Shown piece after piece: positions 9,750 to 18,759 of a stretch of DNA of 64,000 bases. This stretch comes from Luteolibacter luteus (GTDB lineage Bacteria; Verrucomicrobiota; Verrucomicrobiia; Verrucomicrobiales; Akkermansiaceae): positions 4,278,001 through 4,342,000 of the forward strand of contig NZ_CP051774.1 in the NCBI RefSeq assembly GCF_012913485.1, read 5' to 3'. The position numbers and the translations under genes are program-made. The notes beneath the pieces are model-generated. The model was given only the letters and a program-made list of their open reading frames with translations. It did no database searches and had not been told where the DNA came from. The first letter of the stretch is position 1, and the number at the start of each line of letters is the position of its first letter.

Positions 9750-11185
9750 TGATGCGTTGTGTGGATCCAGGCCCGGGATTTGACACGTGGCGAAGCGCCG
9801 CGCGTCGGCTGATTGGTGAAGGCGTGCCCCCGACAGAAGTGCTATGGGAGAGCGATGGCATGGGCAGTCTCTTTGGTGACGAGGAAGCAGGCGCTCCGGA
9901 AACCATTAAGCTGGTGGTGTCCCCTGCGTTCATCGAACTGGCCCGGGCAGTGTCTTGCCATGCGGACGGAAGGCGTTGGGCTCTGCTTTACCGAATCCTC
10001 TGGCGGATTGCGAAGCTGGGAGAGCGGAGTTTGCTGGAGATTGCAAGTGATCGAGACGTGGCCCAAGCACGGATGATGGCGAAGAACGTGCGGCGTGAGA
10101 TTCACAAGATGCACGCCTTTGTTCGGTTTCGGAAGGCCGGCGAGGATGAAACAGGGCGGGAGTGCTTTGTCGCTTGGTTCGAGCCCGATCATTTTTGTAT
10201 CGAACTCGCGGCAGGCTTTTTCGCGAAGCGATTTGCCAATATGAATTGGTCCATTTTCACGCCGAAAGGGTGTGCCCATTGGATGGGGGAAGAGCTGAAG
10301 TTTTCACCCGGGGTGGAGCGCGATCCCTGCAATGATCCCGATGCAATGGACGCGATCTGGCGGACCTATTATCGCAGTATTTTCAATCCCGCCCGCCTCA
10401 AGCTGAAGGCAATGCAGGCCGAGATGCCGAAACGTTATTGGAAGAATCTGCCCGAGGCGGAATTGATCGAAGAGCTGACAAGGTCGAGTGCCAATCGGAT
10501 GAGCGGCATGATTGCAGAGGAAGCCCGCGTGGTGCGGCCCGTTCCGCGGAATGCCTATTTAGGGCGACTGCAGGATCTGTCCGCAGTGCCGGAGATCAGG
10601 GAACCTGCGGAAGCGTCCATCCAGGAAATCGCGCGGATGGTGCAGGCTTGCCGGCATTGCCCGCTTTGGGAAAACGCGACTTGTGCCGTGGCAGGTGAGG
10701 GGCCGGCGGATGCGCGGCTCATGATCGTGGGTGAACAGCCGGGAGATCGCGAGGATCTGGAAGGGCGCCCTTTCGTTGGTCCGGCTGGCCAATTGCTAGA
10801 CCGAGCGATGAAAGAGGCAGGCTTGGATCGAAATGGGGCGTATATCACGAATGCCGTGAAGCACTTCAAGTGGGTCCCGCGAGGAAAGATCCGCCTGCAC
10901 CAGAAGCCCTCCGCAGGGGAGATCGACGCTTGCAAACCATGGGTGCTCGCGGAGCTAGCTAAGATTTCCCCCGATGCTTTGATCCTGCTCGGTGGTACGG
11001 CCGCACGTTCCTTATTGGGAGCCGGTGTGCAAATTACGAAGATGCGGGGGATCGTCGACGCACCGCATTTGGCGAAGCGGGTGATACTCACCGTGCATCC
11101 ATCTTATCTCCTCCGCTTGCCGGATGAAATGCGGAAGGAGGCTGAGTTCAGGGCCTTTGTGAAGGATCTGAGCCTTGTCCTGTGA
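9749..11185 (+). CDS. DUF4130 (TIGR03915) fused to UdgX-like uracil-DNA glycosylase domain
   Basis: This is a 478-aa two-domain protein. Residues about 1-250 match DUF4130/TIGR03915 (HKMHAFVRFR; FVAWFEPDH; WSIFTPKGCAHW). Residues about 290-478 are a family-4-type uracil-DNA glycosylase: iron-sulfur cysteines in CRHCPLWENATC plus the later CKPWV, motif A in VGEQPGDREDLEGRPFVGPAG, and motif B HPSYLLRLP. A RGKIRLHQKP loop places His384 where UdgX proteins carry KRRIH, whose histidine captures uracil-DNA covalently. Start ATG 9749 overlaps the radical SAM stop; the TTG at 9746 is less likely. It converges on the response-regulator gene 10 bases away. Confidence 0.9.
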   Translation: MMRCVDPGPGFDTWRSAARRLIGEGVPPTEVLWESDGMGSLFGDEEAGAPETIKLVVSPAFIELARAVSCHADGRRWALLYRILWRIAKLGERSLLEIASDRDVAQARMMAKNVRREIHKMHAFVRFRKAGEDETGRECFVAWFEPDHFCIELAAGFFAKRFANMNWSIFTPKGCAHWMGEELKFSPGVERDPCNDPDAMDAIWRTYYRSIFNPARLKLKAMQAEMPKRYWKNLPEAELIEELTRSSANRMSGMIAEEARVVRPVPRNAYLGRLQDLSAVPEIREPAEASIQEIARMVQACRHCPLWENATCAVAGEGPADARLMIVGEQPGDREDLEGRPFVGPAGQLLDRAMKEAGLDRNGAYITNAVKHFKWVPRGKIRLHQKPSAGEIDACKPWVLAELAKISPDALILLGGTAARSLLGAGVQITKMRGIVDAPHLAKRVILTVHPSYLLRLPDEMRKEAEFRAFVKDLSLVL

Positions 11186-11195
11186 AGGACGTGGA

Positions 11196-11873
11196 TCAGG
11201 GTTCCAGGCGATAGCCGACACCTCGCACCGTGATCAGATGCACGGGCTTGGAGGGGTCTTTTTCAAGCTTGGTTCTCAATGCCGCGATGAAGTTGTCGAC
11301 GGTTCTGGTGCTTGGGTAGGCGTTGTATCCCCACACGACATCCAGGAATTTCTCGCGGCTGACGGTTTCTCCCGGATGGCTCGCCAGAAGTCGGAGCATG
11401 CCGGCTTCCTTCGAAGAGATCGGCTGATCCTTGTGATTGCGGTGAAGCATGTTGCGCCCGAAGTCGATTACCGCATCTCCGATCGATAGTTCGTTTCCGA
11501 GGGCGTGCTCCCGTTCCTTTCGGCGGAGCAAGGCTCTCACACGCGCCAACAGCTCGCGGAGGCTGAAGGGCTTCACCAGATAGTCGTCGGCACCGCTGTC
11601 GAGGCCCTCCACCCGGTCATCGACTTGCCCCTTGGCGGTTAACATGAGAACCGGCATGGTTTTTCCCCGCTTGCGAAGTTCCCGGCAGAGCGCGAACCCG
11701 TCTAGCCCTGGCATCATGACATCCAGCAAGGCGAGATCGAAGGGCTCCGTGCATGCAAGCTCGAGTCCCGAGATGCCATCCTCTGCGGCAAGCACGCGGT
11801 AGCCCTCTGCCTTGAGGGTTTCCACCAAGGCGGTACGCATGGGGGCTTCGTCTTCGATGACCAGCAGTCTCAT
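11196..11873 (-). CDS. OmpR/PhoB-family response regulator
   Basis: This 225-aa two-domain transcription factor has an N-terminal receiver with the acidic pair in LVIEDEAP, phospho-acceptor Asp in LALLDVMMPG (about D51), Thr in LMLTAKG and Lys in DDYLVKPFS. A C-terminal winged helix follows, ending TVDNFIAALRTKLEKDP and ITVRGVGYRLEP. Its ATG (11873-11871) overlaps the kinase stop by 4 bases (ATGA), so it is the output of the cognate kinase upstream. Targets cannot be read from the sequence. It is the last gene of a three-gene minus-strand operon. Confidence 0.95.
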   Translation of the reverse strand: MRLLVIEDEAPMRTALVETLKAEGYRVLAAEDGISGLELACTEPFDLALLDVMMPGLDGFALCRELRKRGKTMPVLMLTAKGQVDDRVEGLDSGADDYLVKPFSLRELLARVRALLRRKEREHALGNELSIGDAVIDFGRNMLHRNHKDQPISSKEAGMLRLLASHPGETVSREKFLDVVWGYNAYPSTRTVDNFIAALRTKLEKDPSKPVHLITVRGVGYRLEP

Positions 11874-13465
11874 GCGGAAATGGGGATGCGCAGCGTGAAG
11901 GTGCTGCCTTCGCCGGGCTTGCTCGCTACAATCACGGTGCCGCCGTGGGCTTCGGCGATGGACTTCACCAAGCTGAGGCCGATGCCGGTTCCTTGGGTCT
12001 CGCGGCGGAGTTCGTCGCCCGGTCGATAGAAGCGTTCGAAAATTCTGGCCTGTTCATCCTCCGGAATCCCTGGCCCAGGATCGTTGACGGACAAGGTCCA
12101 ATCATGGAGGACCTCGTCGATCGATAGTGAAGTGAAGATCGTGCTGCCCTTGGGCGAAAACTTGATCGCGTTGTCGAGCAGGTTGACCAGAGCCTGCTGG
12201 ATCGAATCGGCATCGACGCTGGATTCCACGGGGGTGATCCCGGCTTCCAAGGAAATCTCCCTCTCCTTGGCCAGCGGCTCCATCACCCGGAGGGTATTCT
12301 TCACAAGCGCGGCCAGATCGCAGGATTCCATTTTCCAGACCTTCCGGCCTTGCTCGATCCTCGCGTGGTCGAGGACATTTCCTACGAGTGTGGAAAGCCG
12401 TGCTCCCTCCCGTGCGATGAGCCGATGGAATTCCTTCGCCGTTTCAGGCGGGACCTTTTCTTCTTCGAGAGCATCCGCCATCAGTCGGATCGAGGCGACC
12501 GGTGCCCGCAGTTCGTGGGAGACGCTGGCGACGAACTGGCTTTTCATCTCGTTCAGCTTCCGCTCGCGCTGGAGGGTGCGCTGAATCAGCAGCAGTCCCC
12601 AGAGGCAAATGCCTGCCGCAAGTGCGACCAGCGAGATGATACGCCTTTCCTGTCCCCGGGCTGCCGCGGCCACGGACTCGGGAGACTTCAGGCTGACATC
12701 CACCCTGAGTCCCCGGGCAAAGGCGACGGGAGCGGAGCGGAAGGGGGCGCTGGTGGTGCCGGCGCTGTTTTCCAAGGAGAGCCTCGCGAGGAAATCCCGA
12801 TGTTGAAGATTGCCCAGTTCTCCGGAGATCAATCCCTGCACCGTCTCCGGCGCGATGAACTTCGCGCCTTTTTCGTCCCGCTCCAGCCACCAAGGCTTCT
12901 CGCCTTCAAGGATCCATCCGGTGCGCTGTTCGTGGTCCAGGAGCGCCAGAGCCTTTTGGCCACGCCGCCAATGACGGAGGGCTCCGCTACCTTCCGGGTC
13001 GAGCTTTGCCAAACCCGTCTCGGTGAGAATCGATGGGCAGTCGTGGACGAGCAGCTCCTCTAATTCCTTCGGCGGCTGCTCCTGTGGCGCCAGTTCCATG
13101 ATTCTCAGTGTGGCCAAAGCGCGGCGTGGCAGGCCGGCCGGGGAGTTTCCCGCTTCCGGGGAATCCCTGAGGGCCTTCAGCGCCGGGATATCGCTACCAT
13201 CAAGTACGAGATCCATCGGAGATACCGAGCCCGGAGCCGGAGGATCCGGGTAGCGAGGAGCAGTTTCCACTGCCTCCGGCAAGCGGCGAGCCAAGCGGTC
13301 TGCCACCGCCGTCGCGTAGAGTTCCGCTTCCCGACCGAGATCTTCCCATACGGCCCGCTCTTGTGCCCGCGCGCCGCGCCACGCCAGCGCGGCCAGAAGG
13401 GCAAGCGGGACAAGAACGATAAGAAGCTGTCCCACCAAGGAGAGCGATCCGGAAGAGCGCTTCAT
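11870..13465 (-). CDS. Sensor histidine kinase
   Basis: This 531-aa membrane kinase has TM1 at about residues 9-27, a roughly 240-residue extracytoplasmic region without a family I recognise, and TM2 at about 272-290. The DHp domain carries the H box FVASVSHELRAPVASIR (His near 317). The ATPase domain shows the N box (ALVNLLDNAIKFS), G1 (VNDPGPGIPEDEQARIFERF) and G2 (GTGIGLSLVKSIAEAHGG). There is no obvious HAMP domain between TM2 and the H box, only a short linker. It overlaps the upstream ankyrin gene and the downstream regulator gene by 4 bases each, so sensing may involve that secreted protein. Confidence 0.95.
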   Translation of the reverse strand: MKRSSGSLSLVGQLLIVLVPLALLAALAWRGARAQERAVWEDLGREAELYATAVADRLARRLPEAVETAPRYPDPPAPGSVSPMDLVLDGSDIPALKALRDSPEAGNSPAGLPRRALATLRIMELAPQEQPPKELEELLVHDCPSILTETGLAKLDPEGSGALRHWRRGQKALALLDHEQRTGWILEGEKPWWLERDEKGAKFIAPETVQGLISGELGNLQHRDFLARLSLENSAGTTSAPFRSAPVAFARGLRVDVSLKSPESVAAAARGQERRIISLVALAAGICLWGLLLIQRTLQRERKLNEMKSQFVASVSHELRAPVASIRLMADALEEEKVPPETAKEFHRLIAREGARLSTLVGNVLDHARIEQGRKVWKMESCDLAALVKNTLRVMEPLAKEREISLEAGITPVESSVDADSIQQALVNLLDNAIKFSPKGSTIFTSLSIDEVLHDWTLSVNDPGPGIPEDEQARIFERFYRPGDELRRETQGTGIGLSLVKSIAEAHGGTVIVASKPGEGSTFTLRIPISA

Positions 13466-16440
13466 TGGTTGCCGGGGCGAGGCACTGGAGGGGATGGCCG
13501 CGGACGGGGTTGTCGCTGGATCGGCTGTCCGGGCTGTCCTGATGAGACCCGGACAACATCCCCATCCCTTAAGAAGACAGAGTCCGACGACAGGGCTGCT
13601 GAAGTCTCACCACCGCGGGTGATTTGAAGTGAATCAAGAGGCCGATCTCCGCTCAATACGGTGCGGGCCTTCATGCTCTGTGAGCCTGCCGGGGGCTGCA
13701 TGGGAAGCCATCCTGCGGCTGTTTCGATGTAGATGGGTGCCTTGTAGGCGAGTGGCTGCAGAGAGATGTTCCCCTGCGCGTCGACGAGTTGGATTTTCCC
13801 CTCGAGCATCTTCGAGAGCAGGAGTTCTTCCTGCGGGCTGAAGCCCCGCCAATCTTCGGCGGGCCGATCCTTTCTTACGCGAAGCTCCACGACGTCTCCC
13901 GCTTGGAGGATGATATCGAGTTTCTTGCACTCCTCAGCAGGCTGCCCGGCATTCACCTCGGCGATGGCCTTCGACCAATCGATAGCGAGCACTTCCTCCG
14001 TGCCGTCCTCCCGGAGACGCCGAATTCCGATCTGGCCAAGATCCGGGTAAGGAAGCACTGGCATGCTGCGACTTTGCAGGCGGCCCATGAGGATCCCGAG
14101 CGAGCGGATTTCGTCTCCTGAAAAATACCGCGGATCGATCGCGTCCTTTCCCCCGTAGGCCTCCACCAGCAGCTGTGCCAAAGTGGGCAAGCAAGGGACA
14201 GGAGGAAGGTCTTGATCCTGCCGGACGTAGGCTGGGAAGAATGTTCGGTAAGGAAATCCCGGGGCGCATAGTTCCACCACCTGCTTCCGGCGCTCCTTGA
14301 AGCGTGCTTCCATATCGGGCGGGAGTTCGAGGTTCAGTTCATCTCTGTCTTGCAGAGGGAACTTCGATGCTTCCGCGGAGGGGTAGGCCATGCGTAGGAC
14401 GGGCCAGTCTTTCCTTGTCACGGAAATCGTGATCCCTGCGTCGGAAAGCTCGTCGAACTTTGAGAAAGGAGTATTCCACAGGAGATCCACCAACTCTCCC
14501 GCATCGCACCATGGAATCTCATTGCTCGTGACATCGTAGATGAGGCGATTGCCCAGCATCCGGTAGATTTTCTTCTCCCCGCCGATGCCAATGGAAACAG
14601 AGGCAGAAAGATGCCTGTGATAAAGCCAGGACACTTCTTCGTTGCTTCTTGTCGAACGCTGGTCGTCGTCGAATTCAATCACATCTCCCCATTCCAGCAC
14701 GGGAGGCAGCTCGGATTTGGTTAGATTGACCGGGATCTCAAGATAAGAGCCATCCTTCCGGAGACGCATGATCGTCGCGCTTTGAAGCGAGGAAATCCCG
14801 TTCGGCATCGTATTCAGAAGTGTCGCCAGCTTGTCGTAGAAAGAAGCGAATGGTGGCGGGCTAGCTTCGCCCTCTTTCCTCGCGAGTTCATTCTCGCGGT
14901 CATACACGTTCAGGCGGGGCAGGATCGCGGTAATCGCCGGACGGCTGGAGAGCTCGGGATAGACGAAGCGGCGAAGCATCAGCTCCCTGTATCTCGGATT
15001 CACGTTGGGAAAGCGGGACCGGATCGAATCCTCCGAAGGCCTGGCTCCGCGTTCAATCAGCATGGTCAGGAGCGGGATCGGATCCTGATTCTCTAGTTGG
15101 ATCTCCGGGCTGGAGGAAATCAGAGCGTCGATCAAGGGGACCGCGGCCGGGTTGTGGAGGATTGGGAAGGTGTAGGCATTGGGATCCATCCCGGCATCGA
15201 AGAGCAGGCCGAGGATGTCCAGATTGCCTTGAATGGCTGCTTTCTCGAGCAGGCTCTTCCGGTTCACTCCGGCCTTGGCCGCGAGCAGGGCTTCCACCGC
15301 CGCTTTGTTTTCTTTTAACACTGCCATCTCGAGAGGGGTCGCCCGACTCCAACCAGGAATGCCATCATCCCGGTGCCATAGAACCTCCCGGTTTGCATCG
15401 GCTCCCCCGGCCAACAGGCGCTTTACGATCGGAAGCATTTCCGGATCTTGGGAAGATACCGCGTAATGTAGTGGCGAGACATTGTAGTCCGGTGTGGTCA
15501 GATCGGGCTTGGAGCCCTGGTCCAGCAGGTAATTGGTGGCGGGGATATTCCCGCATGCGATCGCTTCGTGAAGAGGCGCTCCCCGCAGCTTGCCCGGTTG
15601 GGTCGATACGGTCGTTTCGGTGGGCATGTCGTTCAGATCCGCGCCGGCTTTTACCAGATCGCTTGTGACCTCGGGATTCCAGTCGGAACTGCTGGCTTTC
15701 ACCGAAGTGGAGAGGGCATGGATTCTGTTAGGTTCGAAGCCTTTGCTGGCAAGGAGCAGCTTCAGGATTTCCACCCGCTTTCCGCGCACGGCATTTTCCA
15801 AGGCCATGTCGGCGATGTCCGCGGGTGGCGAGCCCTTCGCTTCAAGAATTTCCTTGCAGACACTGAGGAAGCCGGCGCTCGCGGCATATGGAAGTGCATT
15901 GGTCTTGTAAGGATCTTGGCCAAGGCCGATGAGATATCCGATTACCTTCGACCATCCCTTTGAAGCGGCTTGCTCCATGATTGATGAATCACGCAGCACG
16001 TCGGGTCCGCTCACCGCCAAGGCTTGCAGACGGCGGAGTTCGGCCATCTCCTCATCCGAGGAGAGATCCCCACTGGCCGGAACCTTCGCACCGAGTGCGG
16101 CGAGGTTCTCAGCGGCGAGCTTGGTCTCGGGTCCGGCGGCGGGAAACTCGCGGATCAGGCGCTGATAGAGTTGGATGGCCTCATCCTTGCGGCCCTGCTT
16201 CCGTCGCACTTCGGCCAAGCGGAAAAGCGCGGTAGCGGCGAAGGCACGTTGCTGATCGAGTTTGTCGAGCAACTCTTCGTACTGCTGTGCAGCCTTGTCG
16301 GGCTCGCGGCTGACTTCCTCCGTATAGAGGGCATCGCGGAGGAGGTTCCGCAGGGATTCGTCCTCGGCTCGCAGGTTGGCGAGGGGAAGCAGCATCGACA
16401 GGGCCATCGGCTTGGAGAAGCGGGTCAGGTTGCTGGACAT
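13462..16440 (-). CDS. Large exported TPR / ankyrin-repeat / SLBB-like protein
   Basis: This is a 992-aa protein with a signal peptide (cleavage likely near LANLRAED). Residues about 30-120 look like TPR helices (RAFAATALFRLAEVRRKQGR; AIQLYQRLIREFPAAG). Residues about 150-500 contain ankyrin repeats with typical hairpin starts such as GAPLHEAIACGNIPATNYLL, SPLHYAVSS and TPLEMAVLKENKAAVEALL. Downstream there are several segments of the form RLRxDG...I/LPV...GDVIEF resembling soluble ligand-binding beta-grasp (SLBB-like) units, including a last one ending FLRDGDVVRVSS. The C-terminus is Pro/Arg-rich. It is first in an operon with a histidine kinase and regulator, so it is a candidate periplasmic input component. 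The SLBB call is tentative. Confidence 0.75.
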   Translation of the reverse strand: MSSNLTRFSKPMALSMLLPLANLRAEDESLRNLLRDALYTEEVSREPDKAAQQYEELLDKLDQQRAFAATALFRLAEVRRKQGRKDEAIQLYQRLIREFPAAGPETKLAAENLAALGAKVPASGDLSSDEEMAELRRLQALAVSGPDVLRDSSIMEQAASKGWSKVIGYLIGLGQDPYKTNALPYAASAGFLSVCKEILEAKGSPPADIADMALENAVRGKRVEILKLLLASKGFEPNRIHALSTSVKASSSDWNPEVTSDLVKAGADLNDMPTETTVSTQPGKLRGAPLHEAIACGNIPATNYLLDQGSKPDLTTPDYNVSPLHYAVSSQDPEMLPIVKRLLAGGADANREVLWHRDDGIPGWSRATPLEMAVLKENKAAVEALLAAKAGVNRKSLLEKAAIQGNLDILGLLFDAGMDPNAYTFPILHNPAAVPLIDALISSSPEIQLENQDPIPLLTMLIERGARPSEDSIRSRFPNVNPRYRELMLRRFVYPELSSRPAITAILPRLNVYDRENELARKEGEASPPPFASFYDKLATLLNTMPNGISSLQSATIMRLRKDGSYLEIPVNLTKSELPPVLEWGDVIEFDDDQRSTRSNEEVSWLYHRHLSASVSIGIGGEKKIYRMLGNRLIYDVTSNEIPWCDAGELVDLLWNTPFSKFDELSDAGITISVTRKDWPVLRMAYPSAEASKFPLQDRDELNLELPPDMEARFKERRKQVVELCAPGFPYRTFFPAYVRQDQDLPPVPCLPTLAQLLVEAYGGKDAIDPRYFSGDEIRSLGILMGRLQSRSMPVLPYPDLGQIGIRRLREDGTEEVLAIDWSKAIAEVNAGQPAEECKKLDIILQAGDVVELRVRKDRPAEDWRGFSPQEELLLSKMLEGKIQLVDAQGNISLQPLAYKAPIYIETAAGWLPMQPPAGSQSMKARTVLSGDRPLDSLQITRGGETSAALSSDSVFLRDGDVVRVSSGQPGQPIQRQPRPRPSPPVPRPGNQ

Positions 16441-16624
16441 GGGACGACAATGCCTGTTTAGGGCCTCCGGTTTGTCATGGAATCGTCATGAGTGCAAGAT
16501 AGGTCCGTGGCCGCTCGATGGAGGGTGCTTGTAGCAGAAAACGCGGAGCATCGCGGGCGGGGTGGTTAGATGAACGGGCGTGGCCGGTGCAGCATGGCTT
16601 TGTTCCGAATTACCGGATTTCCTC

Positions 16625-17569
16625 ATGAAACTCGCCCCAATCCTTGTCCTTTCCTTTTGCCAAGCCTCTCTCGCAGGCACGATCATCACCGCTCCTGAGG
16701 CCGCGCCGATGACTTCCGGCGGTTTTGAAAATGCCCGTCGCCCGATCAGCAATCCGACGCTCTTTGATCTGGCTCTCCCCACGACCAACATTCACCCGAT
16801 CGTGATGTACCAGCGGCTACCCGATGCTGTGAACACCACCTTGGGGCAGCTGCCAATGGGAGGTGACGTTCAGGTCTATGCATTGCAGTTCGAGATCGCC
16901 TTCAACGAGCGGCTCTCGCTGGTCGCGACGAAGGACGGCTACGTCGACATCAATCCAGATACGCAGCCGCTGTGGTCGGATGAGTCCGGCTTCGCCAACC
17001 TCGGAGCGGGTCTCAAATACGCCTTCATCTATGATCCTGCCACTTCCACGGCTTTAAGCGGGACCGTGACCTTCGAGTTCCCGACGGGAAATCATGATGT
17101 CTTCCAAGGGGAAGGCGATGGTGCGGCAAACGTGATCGTTTCCGGGCTAAAGCTCTGGGATGATTTCCAAGTGGCGGGGGCTGCCGGGCTTCATCTGCCT
17201 TTCGATGGCCAAATGGCGACGACCTCATTTGTCAGTGCCCACGCCAGCTATGAAGTCTCGCGATGGTTCATACCGCTGGTCGAGGTAAACTGGCACCACG
17301 TTTTGGAAGCGGGAAATGGGCGCTCCAATTTCTTCAGCCAAGCAGGCGGGGCGGTTCCGGTGGTTGCGGCCTTCGAAGGTGCTGATCTCCTGAACTTCGG
17401 TGCATCCAATGCCTCGCAGAACCGGGACTTTGTCACTGCCGCGGTCGGCTTCCGCTCGCGCGTGAGTGACAGCGTGGATCTGGGTTTCGCCTATGAGGTT
17501 CCGCTTACCAGTGAGGAAGACGGGATCATGAAGGATCGCTTCACCGTGGATCTTGTCTGGAGCTTTTAG
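16625..17569 (+). CDS. Predicted outer-membrane beta-barrel protein
   Basis: This 314-aa protein begins with a signal peptide MKLAPILVLSFCQASLAG; I chose ATG 16625 for that reason, although the frame is open from 16580. The mature part is rich in alternating hydrophobic/polar beta-strands with many Gly/Tyr/Phe residues (for example ANLGAGLKYAFIYDPATSTA, FRSRVSDSVDLGFAYEVPL). It ends in the classic outer-membrane C-terminal pattern with a terminal Phe (TVDLVWSF). This looks like a barrel of the MetA-pathway/transporter-like group, but no specific family is certain. It is preceded by a 184-base gap separating it from the divergent ankyrin gene. Confidence 0.7.
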   Translation: MKLAPILVLSFCQASLAGTIITAPEAAPMTSGGFENARRPISNPTLFDLALPTTNIHPIVMYQRLPDAVNTTLGQLPMGGDVQVYALQFEIAFNERLSLVATKDGYVDINPDTQPLWSDESGFANLGAGLKYAFIYDPATSTALSGTVTFEFPTGNHDVFQGEGDGAANVIVSGLKLWDDFQVAGAAGLHLPFDGQMATTSFVSAHASYEVSRWFIPLVEVNWHHVLEAGNGRSNFFSQAGGAVPVVAAFEGADLLNFGASNASQNRDFVTAAVGFRSRVSDSVDLGFAYEVPLTSEEDGIMKDRFTVDLVWSF

Positions 17570-17629
17570 GTCGCCTGTTCCCAGCGCTTGGTCATTGCCT
17601 CCGGGCCGGGTGTCGATAGCGTCGCCGGT

Positions 17630-18709
17630 GTGAAAGAGAAGGCGATTTCCCTGCTGCAGGAATTGACGGAGGCCCACTCGGTGCCCGGACACGAAGATGA
17701 GGTCCGCGCGATCTTCGTCGACGAACTCGAAGACTGCGGGGAGCTTTCGGCGGATCGCACGGGCAGCGTGTTCTGCGAGCTGCAAGGGGAGGGACCCCGT
17801 GTCCTGGTGGCCGGTCACATGGATGAGGTCGGCTTTTTGGTGCAAAACATCACGCCGGACGGCTTCATCCAATTCCTGCCGGTAGGCGGGTGGTGGGAGC
17901 ACAGCCTTCTTTCCCAGCGTGTCGAGATCCGCACGCGCGCGGGTGAGAAGATCATCGGGGTTGTGGCTTCGCGCCCGCCGCATTTCCTGCCGGAGGCCCA
18001 GCGCCGGCAGGTGATGACGATCGATCAGATGTTCATTGATGTCGGTGCCACCTCACGGCTGGAGGTCGAACAAGAATTCGGCATTTCGCTCGGAGATCCT
18101 GTTGCCCCGTGGTCGCCCTTCACCCCGCTGCAGCGTGAGGATTGGTACATGGCGAAGGCCTTCGACAACCGCGTGGGTATGGCGGGGACCATCCAAGCGG
18201 GGAAGATGCTTTCGGCCGGAGCCCGACCTAACAAAATCATCCTGGCCGGCACGGTGCAGGAAGAAGTAGGCCTGCGGGGGGCGAAGACCGCGGCCGTTCA
18301 TGCCAAGCCGGACGTGGCGATCATTCTCGAGGGTCCACCCGCAGACGATACACCCGGCTTTTCCCGAGCGGAAAGCCAAGGGCGTCTGGGTGGTGGCGTG
18401 CAGATCCGTCTTTTCGATCCCTCCGCGATCATGAATCCGCGCCTCGCCGATCTGGCGATCCGGACCGCGAAGGACGAGGGTATCCCGCATCAGGTGACCG
18501 TGCGCCGGAGCGGTGGGACGGATGCCGGGTCCTTCCATCTTTCCCAGAATGGGGTCCCCTGCGTGGTGCTGGGCGTGCCAGCGCGCTATATTCATTCCCA
18601 CAATGCGATCATCGACCTGAACGACTACCTGCACCTGGTGGCGCTCACCTCGGCTCTGGTCCGTCGCTTGGACGATAGCACGGTGAAGGGGCTGACGAGC
18701 TTCCTCTGA
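17630..18709 (+). CDS. M42-family metallopeptidase (deblocking aminopeptidase/FrvX-like)
   Basis: This cytosolic di-metal aminopeptidase has about 359 aa. Metal and catalytic residues are visible in order: VAGHMDEVGF (HxD), AFDNRVG (bridging Asp), TVQEEVGLRGA (Glu-Glu), ILEGPPADD and YIHSHNAII (final His). GTG 17630 is chosen because it gives the typical MKEKAISLLQELTEAHSVPGHE start; a TTG at 17588 would add 14 residues, and neither has a clear Shine-Dalgarno. It follows the barrel gene by 60 bases. Family members remove N-terminal residues from peptides as large self-compartmentalised complexes. Confidence 0.9.
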   Translation: MKEKAISLLQELTEAHSVPGHEDEVRAIFVDELEDCGELSADRTGSVFCELQGEGPRVLVAGHMDEVGFLVQNITPDGFIQFLPVGGWWEHSLLSQRVEIRTRAGEKIIGVVASRPPHFLPEAQRRQVMTIDQMFIDVGATSRLEVEQEFGISLGDPVAPWSPFTPLQREDWYMAKAFDNRVGMAGTIQAGKMLSAGARPNKIILAGTVQEEVGLRGAKTAAVHAKPDVAIILEGPPADDTPGFSRAESQGRLGGGVQIRLFDPSAIMNPRLADLAIRTAKDEGIPHQVTVRRSGGTDAGSFHLSQNGVPCVVLGVPARYIHSHNAIIDLNDYLHLVALTSALVRRLDDSTVKGLTSFL

Positions 18710-18759
18710 GGTGCGTTCCTTGTCTTGTCATCGGGGCGGCGGCTCCCTAGGCCTCGGGG

